A DNA stretch of 64,000 nt from Paenibacillus timonensis (lineage in GTDB: Bacteria; Bacillota; Bacilli; Paenibacillales; Paenibacillaceae). The notes under the pieces were generated by a model. That model ran no database searches and had not been told where the DNA came from. It saw only the letters and a list, made by a program, of their open reading frames with translations. Shown in pieces: positions 16,528-26,005 of the stretch. The stretch is from NCBI RefSeq assembly GCF_022427145.1, contig NZ_JAKSXN010000004.1, forward strand, positions 62,001 through 126,000. Reading direction: 5' to 3'. How positions within the stretch are numbered: the first letter of the stretch is position 1; every line of letters begins with the position of its first letter. A program made the position numbers and the translations under genes.

Positions 16528-18057
16528 ATGAAACTGGATGCAGACATCAAACAACAATTAGAGCAATATCTTCAGCTTCTTGAAGGGAATGTTCTGCTGA
16601 AAGTCAGTGCCGGAACCGATACGGTTTCGAACGATATGCTGGACCTCGTTCACGAGTTGTCCAGCATGTCGGATAAAATTACCGTCGAGCAAACGACTTT
16701 ACCCAGAACCCCAAGCTTCAGCGTGAATCGCGTTGGGGAAGAGACCGGCATCACCTTTGCCGGTGTCCCACTGGGCCATGAGTTTACTTCCCTGGTACTG
16801 GCTTTGTTGCAAGTCAGCGGAAGACCTCCAAAGGTTGAACAGCACATCATAGATCAAATTAAGGGGGTTCGAGGCGAATACCGCTTCGAAACCTATGTCA
16901 GCTTGACTTGTCACAACTGCCCGGACGTCGTTCAGGCATTGAACCTGATGAGCGTACTGAATCCAGGCATTTCCCATACGATGATCGACGGTGCGGCTTT
17001 CAAGGATGAAGTTGAAAGCAAAGAGATCATGGCGGTGCCAACCGTGTTCCTGAACGGGGAGCTGTTCGGTAACGGCCGGATGTCTGTCGAGGATATTCTG
17101 GGGAAACTGGGCTCGTCGGACACGACGGCATTTGAAGGCAAAGAGCCTTACGACGTTCTCGTTGTAGGGGGCGGACCTGCCGGCGCCAGTGCGGCGATTT
17201 ATGCAGCACGCAAAGGCATCCGTACCGGGATCGTTGCTGAACGCTTCGGCGGACAAGTGAACGACACCCTTGGTATTGAGAACTTAATCGGCGTGAAGTA
17301 TACGGAAGGGCCTATGCTTGCGGCCAATCTGGAGGAACACGCGAAGGAATACAATATCGACATCATGATGTCGCAGCGGGCGAAGGGCCTTCAGAAGAAG
17401 GACCTGATCGAAGTGGAGCTGGAGAACGGTGCGGTGCTGAAGAGCAAAACGGTTATCCTGTCCACCGGGGCACGTTGGCGCAACATGAATGTACCGGGCG
17501 AAGCGGAATTTAAGAATAAAGGCGTGGCGTATTGCCCGCACTGTGATGGTCCATTGTTTGCAGGGAAACGTGTCGCTGTTGTCGGCGGAGGCAACTCCGG
17601 TGTTGAGGCAGCCATTGACCTGGCGGGCGTGGCATCGCATGTGACCGTACTTGAATTCATGCCTGAGCTGAAAGCCGACTCTGTCTTGCAGGATCGTCTG
17701 AACAGCTTGCCGAACACCACCGTAATCAAGAACGCGCAAGTGAAGGAAGTTACGGGGGACAGCAAGGTGAACGGAGTAACCTACATCGAGCGGGAAAGCG
17801 GTGAAGAGAAGCATCTCGAGCTGGAAGGCGTATTCGTTCAAATCGGCCTTGTGCCGAATACGGAATGGCTGGAAGGCACGCTGGAACGTACCCGGATGGG
17901 CGAGATTATCGTCGACAACCGTGGGGCAACAACTCTTCCAGGTGTATTTGCGGCCGGCGACTGCACGAACTCGGCTTACAAACAAATCATTATTTCGATG
18001 GGTTCAGGTGCGACAGCGGCCTTGGGCGCCTTCGATTACATGATCCGCAATCAATAA
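16528..18057 (+). CDS. ahpF: Alkyl hydroperoxide reductase subunit F
   Basis: 509 residues, the expected length. The N-terminal tandem thioredoxin-fold domain carries the redox pair in [10 protein letters not shown] (near residue 130). The thioredoxin-reductase-like part has [17 protein letters not shown] for FAD (near residue 213), active-site CPHCDGP (near residue 337), [10 protein letters not shown] for NAD(P)H and the terminal [12 protein letters not shown] motif. It transfers electrons from NADH through FAD and the Cys pairs to AhpC. It is translated from its own AAGGAGAGA site right after ahpC and ends in a terminator. Confidence 0.97.
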   Translation: MKLDADIKQQLEQYLQLLEGNVLLKVSAGTDTVSNDMLDLVHELSSMSDKITVEQTTLPRTPSFSVNRVGEETGITFAGVPLGHEFTSLVLALLQVSGRPPKVEQHIIDQIKGVRGEYRFETYVSLTCHNCPDVVQALNLMSVLNPGISHTMIDGAAFKDEVESKEIMAVPTVFLNGELFGNGRMSVEDILGKLGSSDTTAFEGKEPYDVLVVGGGPAGASAAIYAARKGIRTGIVAERFGGQVNDTLGIENLIGVKYTEGPMLAANLEEHAKEYNIDIMMSQRAKGLQKKDLIEVELENGAVLKSKTVILSTGARWRNMNVPGEAEFKNKGVAYCPHCDGPLFAGKRVAVVGGGNSGVEAAIDLAGVASHVTVLEFMPELKADSVLQDRLNSLPNTTVIKNAQVKEVTGDSKVNGVTYIERESGEEKHLELEGVFVQIGLVPNTEWLEGTLERTRMGEIIVDNRGATTLPGVFAAGDCTNSAYKQIIISMGSGATAALGAFDYMIRNQ

Positions 18058-18076
18058 CATCATAGGTATGACATCA

Positions 18077-18106
18077 AGCCCGCTCATCGAGAGCGGGCTA
18101 TTTTTG
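18077..18106 (+). terminator. Terminator of ahpCF
   Basis: Perfect stem AGCCCGCTC (18077-18085) with GAGCGGGCT (18091-18099), followed by ATTTTTG. Confidence 0.92.
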
Positions 18107-18155
18107 TGTACAAATCTAAAGTTTGTTGACTATAGTATCAAGTTTATGGTCTGGA

Positions 18156-18169
18156 TGTAAGCGCTGTAT
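18156..18169 (+). promoter_or_regulatory. cre-like site upstream of the sugar transporter operon
   Basis: TGTAAGCGCTGTAT matches 12 of 14 positions of the CcpA cre consensus TGWAARCGYTWNCW. It lies in the leader of the LplB-type permease gene, 90 bp before a second, perfect site. Confidence 0.5.
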
Positions 18170-18227
18170 TCCCGATAAAATGAGAGTAGACAGAGCAGTA
18201 CACGCTGAAGGAAAGAGGTGACGGAAC

Positions 18228-19172
18228 ATGAAGTCGAAGGAAAACAGAAAGCGCTTACAAACGCGTTGGCGCAAACAAGACACGGAGCTGACGTTATTGG
18301 CCTTGCCAACAACCCTTTGGTATATTCTGTTCAGTTTCCTGCCGATGTTCGGCATCATTATCGCCTTTAAGAATTTCAAAATAACCGGTGGGTTTCTGAG
18401 CAATGTATTCAACAGCCCCTGGGCAGGCCTCAAAAACTTTGAATTCCTCTTCAAGTCGAACGATGCCTGGATCATTATTCGGAACACCATCGGGTACAAC
18501 TTGATCTTTATCGTCCTTGGGATTGTGATCCCCGTGGCTTTAGCCTTGATGATCGGGATGATCCACAACCGCCGGGCCGGGAAAGCCTATCAAACGATGA
18601 TGTTCCTGCCCTATTTTCTCTCCTGGGTTGTAGTCTCCGCAGTGGGTTGGGCGTTCTTAAGTTTCGATAAGGGGATTCTCAATCAAATGTTGGTGAATTG
18701 GGGAAATGAGCCGGTCAACTGGTACATGGAACCGAAATATTGGCCTTACTTCTTGATCTTCATGAATATCTGGAAGGGGCTGGGTTATGGAATGGTCGTC
18801 TATTTGGCGACAATCGCCGGGATTGATAAGACCTACTATGAAGCGGCCGTGATCGATGGCGCTACGCTCTGGCAGCAAACCCGGTTTATCACGCTGCCGC
18901 TGATGAAACTGGTTATCGTGATGATGTTCATCTTGGCGGTGGGACGGATCTTCTACACGGACTTCGGGTTATTCTTTCAGGTCCCGAGGGACTCCAATTC
19001 CCTGTTTAATGTGGCCACGACGATTGATGTCTTGGTTTACAAGCAGCTCAAAACGGCAACTGTCGGCATGGCTTCGGCTGCGGCTTTTGTACAATCGGTT
19101 CTCGGCTGTCTGATGATTCTAGCGGCGAACTGGACGGTTCGCAAAATCGATTCGGATAGCGCGATGATCTAA
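18228..19172 (+). CDS. Carbohydrate ABC transporter permease, LplB type
   Basis: 314 residues with six predicted membrane segments and the EAA loop YYEAAVIDGATLWQQTRFIT near residue 205, which docks the ATPase. The length and the N-terminal PTTLWYILFSFLPMFGII block match the LplB group of CUT1 permeases for complex oligosaccharides. It works with the second permease 12 bp downstream and the lipoprotein binding protein after that. No ATPase gene is in the cluster, as is usual when a shared MsmX-type ATPase is used. AAAGAGGTG precedes ATG 18228. A perfect cre site overlaps codons 7-11. Confidence 0.93.
   Translation: MKSKENRKRLQTRWRKQDTELTLLALPTTLWYILFSFLPMFGIIIAFKNFKITGGFLSNVFNSPWAGLKNFEFLFKSNDAWIIIRNTIGYNLIFIVLGIVIPVALALMIGMIHNRRAGKAYQTMMFLPYFLSWVVVSAVGWAFLSFDKGILNQMLVNWGNEPVNWYMEPKYWPYFLIFMNIWKGLGYGMVVYLATIAGIDKTYYEAAVIDGATLWQQTRFITLPLMKLVIVMMFILAVGRIFYTDFGLFFQVPRDSNSLFNVATTIDVLVYKQLKTATVGMASAAAFVQSVLGCLMILAANWTVRKIDSDSAMI
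18246..18259 (-). promoter_or_regulatory. Perfect cre site inside the start of the permease gene
   Basis: Read on the minus strand, TGTAAGCGCTTTCT matches all 14 positions of TGWAARCGYTWNCW. It lies within codons 7-11 of the LplB-type gene, a roadblock-type position for carbon catabolite repression by CcpA. Confidence 0.65.
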
Positions 19173-19184
19173 GGAGGTGCGTTT

Positions 19185-20114
19185 ATGGCAACAAGAACGG
19201 TTTACGAGAGCGGCCTGGATCGCTTTAATCGTCCAAGCAAAGGGGTGAATGTACTCCTCCATCTCCTCTTCTTCTTCCTTGCGGTGATTTGTGTTGTGCC
19301 TATGCTGGTGGTCTTATCCATCTCGCTGTCCAGTGAAGACTCGATTCGGGAGAACGGCTATCACCTGATCCCAACGGCCTTCTCGGGAGATGCCTACGGG
19401 TATATCGCGAAGCAGGGAACGATGATTTTGCAGGCCTTGGGGATCTCCGTCTTTGTTACGATCGTTGGAACCGTGTTGGGGATTCTGCTCACCACCTCGA
19501 TGGGGTACGTTCTCTCTCGGCCAAACTATAAGCTGAAGGGGTTCCTGACGTGGGTCGTATTTATTCCGATGGTGTTCAACGGCGGTTTGGTCTCGAGCTA
19601 CTATATCAATGCCAATTTACTGGGGCTGAAGGATACCGTTTGGTCGCTGATCCTGCCGCTGGCGGTCTCCTCATTTAACGTCATTATTTGTAAGACCTTC
19701 TTTAAAAGCACGATTCCGGACGGATTAATCGAATCCGCAGAAATCGATGGAGCCGGCCAGTTGCGCATTTTCTTCTCGATCATTTTACCGATCTCCTTAC
19801 CGGTCATCGCAACGATAGGTTTATTCCTATGTTTTGGTTACTGGAATGACTGGTTCCAATCGATGTTGTACATCAACAATCAGGACCTGTATTCGTTGCA
19901 GGCACTGTTGAATAACTTGATGAGCAATGTGGACGCGCTGGCAAGGAATGCTTCTAGTCTGGGGATTAGTTACGCGGAGCTGGTTGCCACGATGCCTAAA
20001 GAATCCGCCCGCATGGCGGTGGCTGTCGTGATTGTGCTCCCGGTCGCCTTTGCGTATCCCTTCTTCCAGCGATACTTCATCTCCGGCTTGACTGTAGGCG
20101 CAGTCAAAGGATAA
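19185..20114 (+). CDS. Carbohydrate ABC transporter permease, LplC type
   Basis: 309 residues, six membrane segments, EAA loop ESAEIDGAGQLRIFFSIILP near residue 185 and the family ending FQRYFISGLTVGAVKG. It pairs with the upstream LplB-type permease to form the channel of a CUT1 importer. An AAGGAGGTG site precedes ATG 19185. After its stop a hairpin and a 65-bp gap separate it from the binding-protein gene. Confidence 0.93.
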   Translation: MATRTVYESGLDRFNRPSKGVNVLLHLLFFFLAVICVVPMLVVLSISLSSEDSIRENGYHLIPTAFSGDAYGYIAKQGTMILQALGISVFVTIVGTVLGILLTTSMGYVLSRPNYKLKGFLTWVVFIPMVFNGGLVSSYYINANLLGLKDTVWSLILPLAVSSFNVIICKTFFKSTIPDGLIESAEIDGAGQLRIFFSIILPISLPVIATIGLFLCFGYWNDWFQSMLYINNQDLYSLQALLNNLMSNVDALARNASSLGISYAELVATMPKESARMAVAVVIVLPVAFAYPFFQRYFISGLTVGAVKG

Positions 20115-20120
20115 TCCGAA

Positions 20121-20145
20121 ATAAACTGGGCTTGTCTCAGTTTAT
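20121..20145 (+). other. Intercistronic stem-loop before the binding-protein gene
   Basis: ATAAACTGGG (20121-20130) pairs with CTCAGTTTAT (20136-20145), one G-T pair, loop CTTGT, with no T-run. Such hairpins often protect the mRNA of the abundant binding protein; that role is inferred. Confidence 0.55.
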
Positions 20146-20178
20146 GTATATTAAGAACACAAAAGGGAGGAAATATCT

Positions 20179-21678
20179 ATGACAAGGTCTTTGAAGCTCA
20201 TCTCTACCCTATGTATTATGATGCTTCTCATGTCCGTTCTTGCCGCATGCGGTTCGAAGTCGAATTCTTCGTCGGCGAACAACTCGCCAGACTCTTCGAC
20301 GAACACTTCTACAGAAACACCGACAACTTCGGGGGAGATCCCGACGTTGGTATGGTGGACGATCGGCGGTCAGGTTCCGGATAACTTCGAGAAGGCCATC
20401 GAAGCCATGAACGAATACACAGCCGAGAAAATCGGCGTGAAGATCGACATTAAAGTGGCAAGCTGGGGCGATTGGGATACGAAAATTAACACGATCGTAA
20501 ACACGGGTGAACCTTTCGATATCCTCTTCACCAACGTTTCCAAATACAATCAGCAAGTGACCATCGGGGCGCTCGCAGACATCACCGATTTGGTGCAAAG
20601 CGAGACACCGGAACTGTATAAGTTCATTCCAGAGAAGGTATGGGATGGGACGAGAATCGGCGGCAAGCTTTATTCCGTGCCAACCTATAAGGACTCCTCT
20701 CTAACCCAATATTGGGTGTTCGATCATAAGTATGTTGAGAAATACGGCATTGACTTGAACAACATCAAAACCCTGAAGGATCTGGATAAACCGTTCCACG
20801 ACATGAAAGCCGGAGAGGGCAAGAGCTTCTATCCATTGCCGATGACGCAAGGCGACGGATTTAACGGATTCTTTAACCGGTATGACGATCTTGCGCTGGG
20901 ATTCCCTCCGATTGGGGTGTCGGTGGATGACGCTTCCCGCAAGGTGGTATCCGTTCTGGAACAACAGGATGTCATGGACGAATTGAAGATTCTGCACCAA
21001 TGGTATAAGGATGGCATTATCAATCCAGATGCTCCAACCAAGCCGGAAGCGGACAAAGGCCGCGCGTTCTTCAGTGCTCAAGGCTTCCCAGGGGCGGACA
21101 TTACTTGGCAAATCAACGAGGGCGTCGAGAAGTACGACATGACGCAGGTTTACGGACCGCTCTACACGACGGCAACGATTCAAGGTTCCCTCAACGGAAT
21201 CTCGGCCAATTCCAAGTATAAGAAGGAAGCTTTGAAATACCTGGAGCTGGTGAATACCGATCCGAAGCTTCGCAACATGCTGGCCTTTGGTGAAGAGGGC
21301 GTCGACTACGTGAAAGTGGACGGCGAGAAAGTCATTGAACGTATTTCCGATACTTGGCCGCTGGCTGGATATACGCAAGGGACCTTCTTCAATATGGCGA
21401 CAACCAAAGGAGCTCCGGAAGATCAATGGTTACAAGTTCAGAAGCTGAATGAACAAGCAACCGCTTCATCCTTGCTCGGTTTCTCACTCGACACGACCAA
21501 TCTGACTACCGAAGTAGCGAACGTGAAAGCGACGTGGGATAAGTACCGTTATGAATTGCTCACAGGCGCATCCGATCCGGAGAAGAGGGTGCCACAGATC
21601 ATCGAAGAACTGAAAAAGGCCGGAATGGATACCATCATGAAAGCTGCACAAGAGCAGATCGATGCCTTCTTTAAATAA
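20179..21678 (+). CDS. Extracellular solute-binding lipoprotein (LplA-like, DUF3502)
   Basis: 499 residues. A lipoprotein signal with lipobox SVLAACGS (Cys near residue 25) is followed by a Ser/Thr/Asn-rich linker and a family-1 binding-protein fold. The C-terminal segment beginning GFSLDTTNLTTEVANVKATW is a DUF3502-type ending seen in LplA-like proteins. It should capture a saccharide outside the membrane and deliver it to the two upstream permeases; the ligand is unknown. AAAGGGAGG precedes ATG 20179. A terminator follows, so the kinase downstream may be expressed separately. Confidence 0.92.
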   Translation: MTRSLKLISTLCIMMLLMSVLAACGSKSNSSSANNSPDSSTNTSTETPTTSGEIPTLVWWTIGGQVPDNFEKAIEAMNEYTAEKIGVKIDIKVASWGDWDTKINTIVNTGEPFDILFTNVSKYNQQVTIGALADITDLVQSETPELYKFIPEKVWDGTRIGGKLYSVPTYKDSSLTQYWVFDHKYVEKYGIDLNNIKTLKDLDKPFHDMKAGEGKSFYPLPMTQGDGFNGFFNRYDDLALGFPPIGVSVDDASRKVVSVLEQQDVMDELKILHQWYKDGIINPDAPTKPEADKGRAFFSAQGFPGADITWQINEGVEKYDMTQVYGPLYTTATIQGSLNGISANSKYKKEALKYLELVNTDPKLRNMLAFGEEGVDYVKVDGEKVIERISDTWPLAGYTQGTFFNMATTKGAPEDQWLQVQKLNEQATASSLLGFSLDTTNLTTEVANVKATWDKYRYELLTGASDPEKRVPQIIEELKKAGMDTIMKAAQEQIDAFFK

Positions 21679-21700
21679 GAGCTAAGGCTCCACTCGATTG

Positions 21701-21736
21701 GCCCGGACGGAAGATTTATCTACCGTTCGGGCTTTT
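21701..21736 (+). terminator. Terminator after the first binding-protein gene
   Basis: GCCCGGACGG (21701-21710) pairs with CCGTTCGGGC (21723-21732), one G-T pair, followed by TTTT. Confidence 0.85.
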
Positions 21737-21812
21737 CAATATGATGGTATAATGAGGACAGAGGATGGCATTGGAATCAGCGCCGTAAGACACAAGGCAA
21801 AGGAGGCGCCGA

Positions 21813-23540
21813 ATGGGCTCCTTTTGGCAGATTAAAATATACCGAAGTAAATTCATTGCCTATACGATATCTGTTGTGACCATCGGTTTGGCGCTGGGCA
21901 TCATGACCTGTGCAGTTCTCATGTATCAGTGGATCGAGGGTGCTCGAGCTGAAGCAATCAGCACGTTTGCTCGAATTGAGAACGAGCTGCAGTATGATAC
22001 CGATCGAATTGAAGCTTATATGCAGCGAATTTACTCTAATGATCGCCTGATGACGGATGTTCGTTTCTTTCTTGGGAACACCGCGGAAGGTTACCAGACG
22101 AGCAGGCTGCAGAATAGCCAATACAATGAACCGCTGGTCTCTTTCCCGGAAGATATGAGGGCTTTCTTACACAGTTCCATGAAGGGAGATCTGACCCAAG
22201 TCAGTCTGCATACCGATTCCGATAGCAACGTGGTGCGGTTTGATGACAATGGCAATCCTAGCTTTCTGTTTCGCGTGCCGAACACGGATGAGATCTTTCG
22301 CGAGTCTATGGAGAAGGGATTTGTGTACCGAAAGAAATTGTCCGACCCCAACCAGATTTCTCGTCAAATCGGAGAGTTCCGCTTCTTGATCGGCAGCGAT
22401 CCGTTGTTCAGGAAAGTACAAGGTTATAAGTTGGACATCGCCGCGGCCATTAGTGATTCGGGTGAAGTGTATATGATCTCCGGCATGGACCATGGGACCA
22501 AGGAGATGGCGCTCAAAGCCACGGAGGAGAAACGAAGCAGTGGGTATTCCTCCTTAGGGGGGATGAAGAATGTCTTCTTCATGACCTTTACCTCCACCAA
22601 GTTTGATTACCGATTTGTGTTTCTCGTGGATCTGTCGCACCTGATGCGTCAAAAGGCGGGCATCCTGATCACTGTCGTAGGGATCGTTCTGTTGGCCATG
22701 ATCAGCGTGCTGCTGCTCATCGTTTACAATATGCGGGACGATGCGAGATTCTTAAAGCACATTATCCATTCCATCAAACGCGTGAAAACGGCGGATTTTA
22801 CGTCCAATTCCCCTGCCCGGTATCGGCGCAACGAATACGGCATGATTGCCCGTGAATTGGACGATATGGTTCATGAGCTCGATAAACACATCCGCACCGA
22901 GTATCTGCTGAAGCTGAAGCAGCAGGAAACCGAAATGAAAGCGCTTCATCATCAAATCAACCCGCATTTTCTATACAACACCTTAGAATCGATTCGCTCT
23001 ACCGCATTGGTTCACCGTGACGTTGACACTGCGGATGCCATTGCGACCTTAGGTTCTCTCTACCGCGATATCGTCCATAAAGATAATCTGATTTCGATCG
23101 GCGAAGAGCTGGAGTTATTGCAGAAATACCTAAGCATCATGGAACTGAAATATCCCGGAAGGTTCTATTTCCAAATCAATGTGGATGAGGCCCTCTTATC
23201 CTTATTGACGGTCAAATTTTGGATGCAGCCGCTGGCCGAAAACTTCTTCGTTCATGGGTTCAATCCGAGCAGCGAGTTTAATCTGCTTGTCGTGAATGGC
23301 TGGGAGGAGGAAGAACGCTTCGTCCTGGAATTCGTGGATAACGGAAAACGGATACCCGAAGCGCGGTTGGAGGAAGTGAGGCGTAACCTTTACTGCAAGG
23401 AAGAAACGCCTGTACGGAGCATAGGGTTGCGGAATGTGTACACCCGGCTGCATTTTTTCTATGGAGAAGTCTTTTCGATGGACATTGAGAATAACGAGGA
23501 AGCAGGAGTCAAGATTACCGTGATGATCTCAAAGGGGTGA
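21813..23540 (+). CDS. Sensor histidine kinase, YesM/LytS type
   Basis: 575 residues. Two membrane segments (about 15-35 and 285-305) flank a 250-residue extracellular sensor region. A HAMP linker follows, then the His_kinase block LHHQINPHFLYNTLESIRS near residue 388 (phospho-acceptor His) and a HATPase_c domain with EFVDNGKRIP and IGLRNVYTRL. It is the membrane half of a two-component system with the response regulator 7 bp downstream. Such pairs usually sense an extracellular saccharide and activate the neighbouring ABC operon. AAAGGAGGCG stands before ATG 21813. Confidence 0.93.
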   Translation: MGSFWQIKIYRSKFIAYTISVVTIGLALGIMTCAVLMYQWIEGARAEAISTFARIENELQYDTDRIEAYMQRIYSNDRLMTDVRFFLGNTAEGYQTSRLQNSQYNEPLVSFPEDMRAFLHSSMKGDLTQVSLHTDSDSNVVRFDDNGNPSFLFRVPNTDEIFRESMEKGFVYRKKLSDPNQISRQIGEFRFLIGSDPLFRKVQGYKLDIAAAISDSGEVYMISGMDHGTKEMALKATEEKRSSGYSSLGGMKNVFFMTFTSTKFDYRFVFLVDLSHLMRQKAGILITVVGIVLLAMISVLLLIVYNMRDDARFLKHIIHSIKRVKTADFTSNSPARYRRNEYGMIARELDDMVHELDKHIRTEYLLKLKQQETEMKALHHQINPHFLYNTLESIRSTALVHRDVDTADAIATLGSLYRDIVHKDNLISIGEELELLQKYLSIMELKYPGRFYFQINVDEALLSLLTVKFWMQPLAENFFVHGFNPSSEFNLLVVNGWEEEERFVLEFVDNGKRIPEARLEEVRRNLYCKEETPVRSIGLRNVYTRLHFFYGEVFSMDIENNEEAGVKITVMISKG

Positions 23541-23547
23541 CTTCAGG

Positions 23548-24309
23548 ATGTACAAACTTCTGATCGTTGATGACGAACCGCAGATTCTGGAAGGCATGAA
23601 GCGAACCTTGGATTGGGCCGAATACGGCTTCCACCAAGTCGAGACGAGCGAAACGAAACAGGATGCGATCGCCAAGTCCGTGGAGTTCATGCCGGACATC
23701 GCCATTTTCGATGTCTGTATCGGCACCGACCTCGGCTATGAGATCATCCATAAGCTCAATGAGCTGCGGCTCCCTACCAAATATATCATTATGAGCGGTT
23801 ACAGCGAGTTCGAATATGCTCAGGCGGCGATCCGCTGCGGCGTGAAGGACTATCTGCTTAAACCCGTCGATCGTTCCAAGCTGCAGAAGGTGATCGAGAA
23901 GATCATCGTGGAGGATCTGAACGGGACGTTGGACGGGATCCACCGGAAGGACATGAACACGGATCCGATCCTGGGGATTCCTTACGAGGAGTTATCCAAG
24001 CTGACCAACCGCATCCTGCTGATGGTGAAGGCGGAATATGCCCAGAACATCACGCTGAAGTCGGTGGCCGAGCGTTTTCGCATGAATAGTACCTACCTCG
24101 GGCAGCTGTTTCTAAAGGAAACCTGCATGAAATTTTCCGAATATTTGATGGCTTATCGGATGCGGAGCGCAAAGGAGCGCATTCTGGCCACGAACGAGAA
24201 AATCTCCAGCATCGCCCATGACGTGGGGTACCAGAACCTGAATTATTTTTACACGCATTTTCAAGGATATTATGGCTTGTCCCCTTCGGATCTGCGGAAA
24301 AAAGGTTAG
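23548..24309 (+). CDS. Response regulator, YesN type (CheY-AraC)
   Basis: 253 residues. The N-terminal receiver domain begins YKLLIVDDEPQILEGM with the acidic DD pair; the phospho-acceptor Asp is in IAIFDVCIG and the Lys in YLLKPVDRSK. The C-terminal double helix-turn-helix of AraC type ends NYFYTHFQGYYGLSPSDLRK. The linker is short compared with the usual 350-540-residue YesN proteins. It is expected to be phosphorylated by the upstream kinase and to activate the transporter operon. The next gene starts 27 bp downstream. Confidence 0.93.
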   Translation: MYKLLIVDDEPQILEGMKRTLDWAEYGFHQVETSETKQDAIAKSVEFMPDIAIFDVCIGTDLGYEIIHKLNELRLPTKYIIMSGYSEFEYAQAAIRCGVKDYLLKPVDRSKLQKVIEKIIVEDLNGTLDGIHRKDMNTDPILGIPYEELSKLTNRILLMVKAEYAQNITLKSVAERFRMNSTYLGQLFLKETCMKFSEYLMAYRMRSAKERILATNEKISSIAHDVGYQNLNYFYTHFQGYYGLSPSDLRKKG

Positions 24310-24336
24310 GCTCCTCGTAGCGGAAAGGAGGATGTT

Positions 24337-25857
24337 ATGCAGCGCCCCTCTTGGTTCAGTCGCATGGTCCTTTGCGTGGTGGTGACCGGCTTGTTCTCCC
24401 TGCTTGGCGCAGGCTGTTCCCTTTCTTCGGACAAAGGGGATACGGTACCCCGCGGGGACATGGTCAATCTGATCTACTATACGATTGGAGAGCCGGATCC
24501 GGATCTGAAGATGGTGAACGACAAAATCAATGAAGTGTTGGCCAAGAAAATCGGCATCACCGTCACTTACATCAAGATCGGATGGCAGGAATACGAAAAT
24601 CGCCTGAACACGATGGTATCGGCAGGGACTCCCTTCGACATTGCCTACTCCCCGGAGTTCACCACGTATGTCAAGCGAGGGGCCTGGCTGCGGCTGGATG
24701 ACTATTTGTCCAGTACGGGCAAGGATATGTACGATGTGATCGACCCTATTTTTTGGCAAGGGGTACGCATGGACGACGGGGGGATCTATGGCGTGCCGAC
24801 CAACAAGGAGTTATCGGTGCGGCAACAGTGGATGTATCCGGAAGAGCTGGTGAACAAGTATAACCTCGATATTGCCAAGTACAACACCCTGGAGTCGCTG
24901 GAACCCTTGTTTCGGATGATCAAGCAGAAGGAATTCGATTATTTGCCGATGGAGCTGGATAAGGATTCCCACAACTTTTTTGCTTTGTATGGTTACGAGT
25001 ACGTGATTGATAAGGAGCTCCCGCTGATGCTGAGGTCTTTAGATCCGAGATCCCGGGTCGTGAATATTTTCGAAACCGCGGAAGCCCGGCAGGTGCTGGA
25101 TACGCTTCGGCGTTATTACCAAGCAGGCTACATTAACGAAGATGCGGCCTTGCGGGAAAGTCAGCAGCTGGAGAGAGGGAAGAAGGTGTTCTGGAAGGCT
25201 TCGAGCGGCGGACCTCTTTCCGAGAACAGCTGGAGCAAGGATCGCGGCTACAAGGTGGTGGCGCATCCCGTAACGAAGGAAGTGGTTACGACCGAAGACG
25301 TACGGGGAGGCGTTATGGCGGTCAGCGCGGATACGAAGTACCCGGTCGAGTGCATCCAGTTTTTGAATCTGCTGAATACCGACCCGGAGGTCCGCAACCT
25401 GTTTAATTATGGGATCGAGGGCGTGCATTACATGCTGGACAAGAACGGTCAAATCGTGCTGATCCCCCCGAAAGACGCAGACGGTCATCCGATACCGGAC
25501 GCCCCGCCAAGCTATACGGGAGTGACGTATACCCAAGGCAACTGGTTCATCTTAAAGACGAGGGGCGGCGAGAGTCCGGAACCGCTAAACAAATGGGAGG
25601 AATTTCGCGCTTCGAACGAAAGAGCCGTTAAATCCAGCACGTTTGGGTTTACGCCGGATTTATCGATGATGCCGATCCAGATGCAGAACATCAAGATGGT
25701 CTGGCAAAAATACTATCCGAGCCTCATGACAGGCAGCGTCGACGTAGACACGGAGTTGCCGAAGTTTAATGAGGAGCTGAAACAGGCGGGCCTGGACGAG
25801 GTTCGGGCCGAGGTTCAAAAGCAGCTGGATGCTTGGCGCGCTTCGAATAAGCGGTGA
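24337..25857 (+). CDS. Second extracellular solute-binding lipoprotein (DUF3502)
   Basis: 506 residues. The lipobox SLLGAGCSLS (Cys near residue 27) marks a lipoprotein. The mature part is homologous to the binding protein at 20179, including the DLIYYT-like start (NLIYYTIGEPDPD) and the DUF3502-type ending GFTPDLSMMPIQMQ. No permease genes accompany it; it follows the response regulator by 27 bp. It could share the upstream permeases or serve as a ligand-presenting partner of the sensor kinase. AAAGGAGG precedes ATG 24337. A terminator closes the cluster. Confidence 0.9.
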   Translation: MQRPSWFSRMVLCVVVTGLFSLLGAGCSLSSDKGDTVPRGDMVNLIYYTIGEPDPDLKMVNDKINEVLAKKIGITVTYIKIGWQEYENRLNTMVSAGTPFDIAYSPEFTTYVKRGAWLRLDDYLSSTGKDMYDVIDPIFWQGVRMDDGGIYGVPTNKELSVRQQWMYPEELVNKYNLDIAKYNTLESLEPLFRMIKQKEFDYLPMELDKDSHNFFALYGYEYVIDKELPLMLRSLDPRSRVVNIFETAEARQVLDTLRRYYQAGYINEDAALRESQQLERGKKVFWKASSGGPLSENSWSKDRGYKVVAHPVTKEVVTTEDVRGGVMAVSADTKYPVECIQFLNLLNTDPEVRNLFNYGIEGVHYMLDKNGQIVLIPPKDADGHPIPDAPPSYTGVTYTQGNWFILKTRGGESPEPLNKWEEFRASNERAVKSSTFGFTPDLSMMPIQMQNIKMVWQKYYPSLMTGSVDVDTELPKFNEELKQAGLDEVRAEVQKQLDAWRASNKR

Positions 25858-25883
25858 GTCCGCGGTTCTGAGGTGGAAATGGA

Positions 25884-25925
25884 AACGGCGGTGCAGGGAG
25901 AACTCCCGGGCACCGCCGTTTTGGT
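25884..25925 (+). terminator. Terminator closing the sugar transporter cluster
   Basis: AACGGCGGTGC (25884-25894) pairs perfectly with GCACCGCCGTT (25910-25920), followed by TTGGTGTT. Confidence 0.85.
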
Positions 25926-26005
25926 GTTATTGTAGAAGGAGATGTTCCGGGAACGGAGAATAACTCTAAATCAGCAAAATTATCGAACTAGCGGAGGGAG
26001 CCATT

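Noticed and set aside
18121-18155. TTGACT as -35 of the sugar transporter promoter
   Set aside because: No acceptable -10 at 16-18 bp downstream, so I do not call a promoter there.
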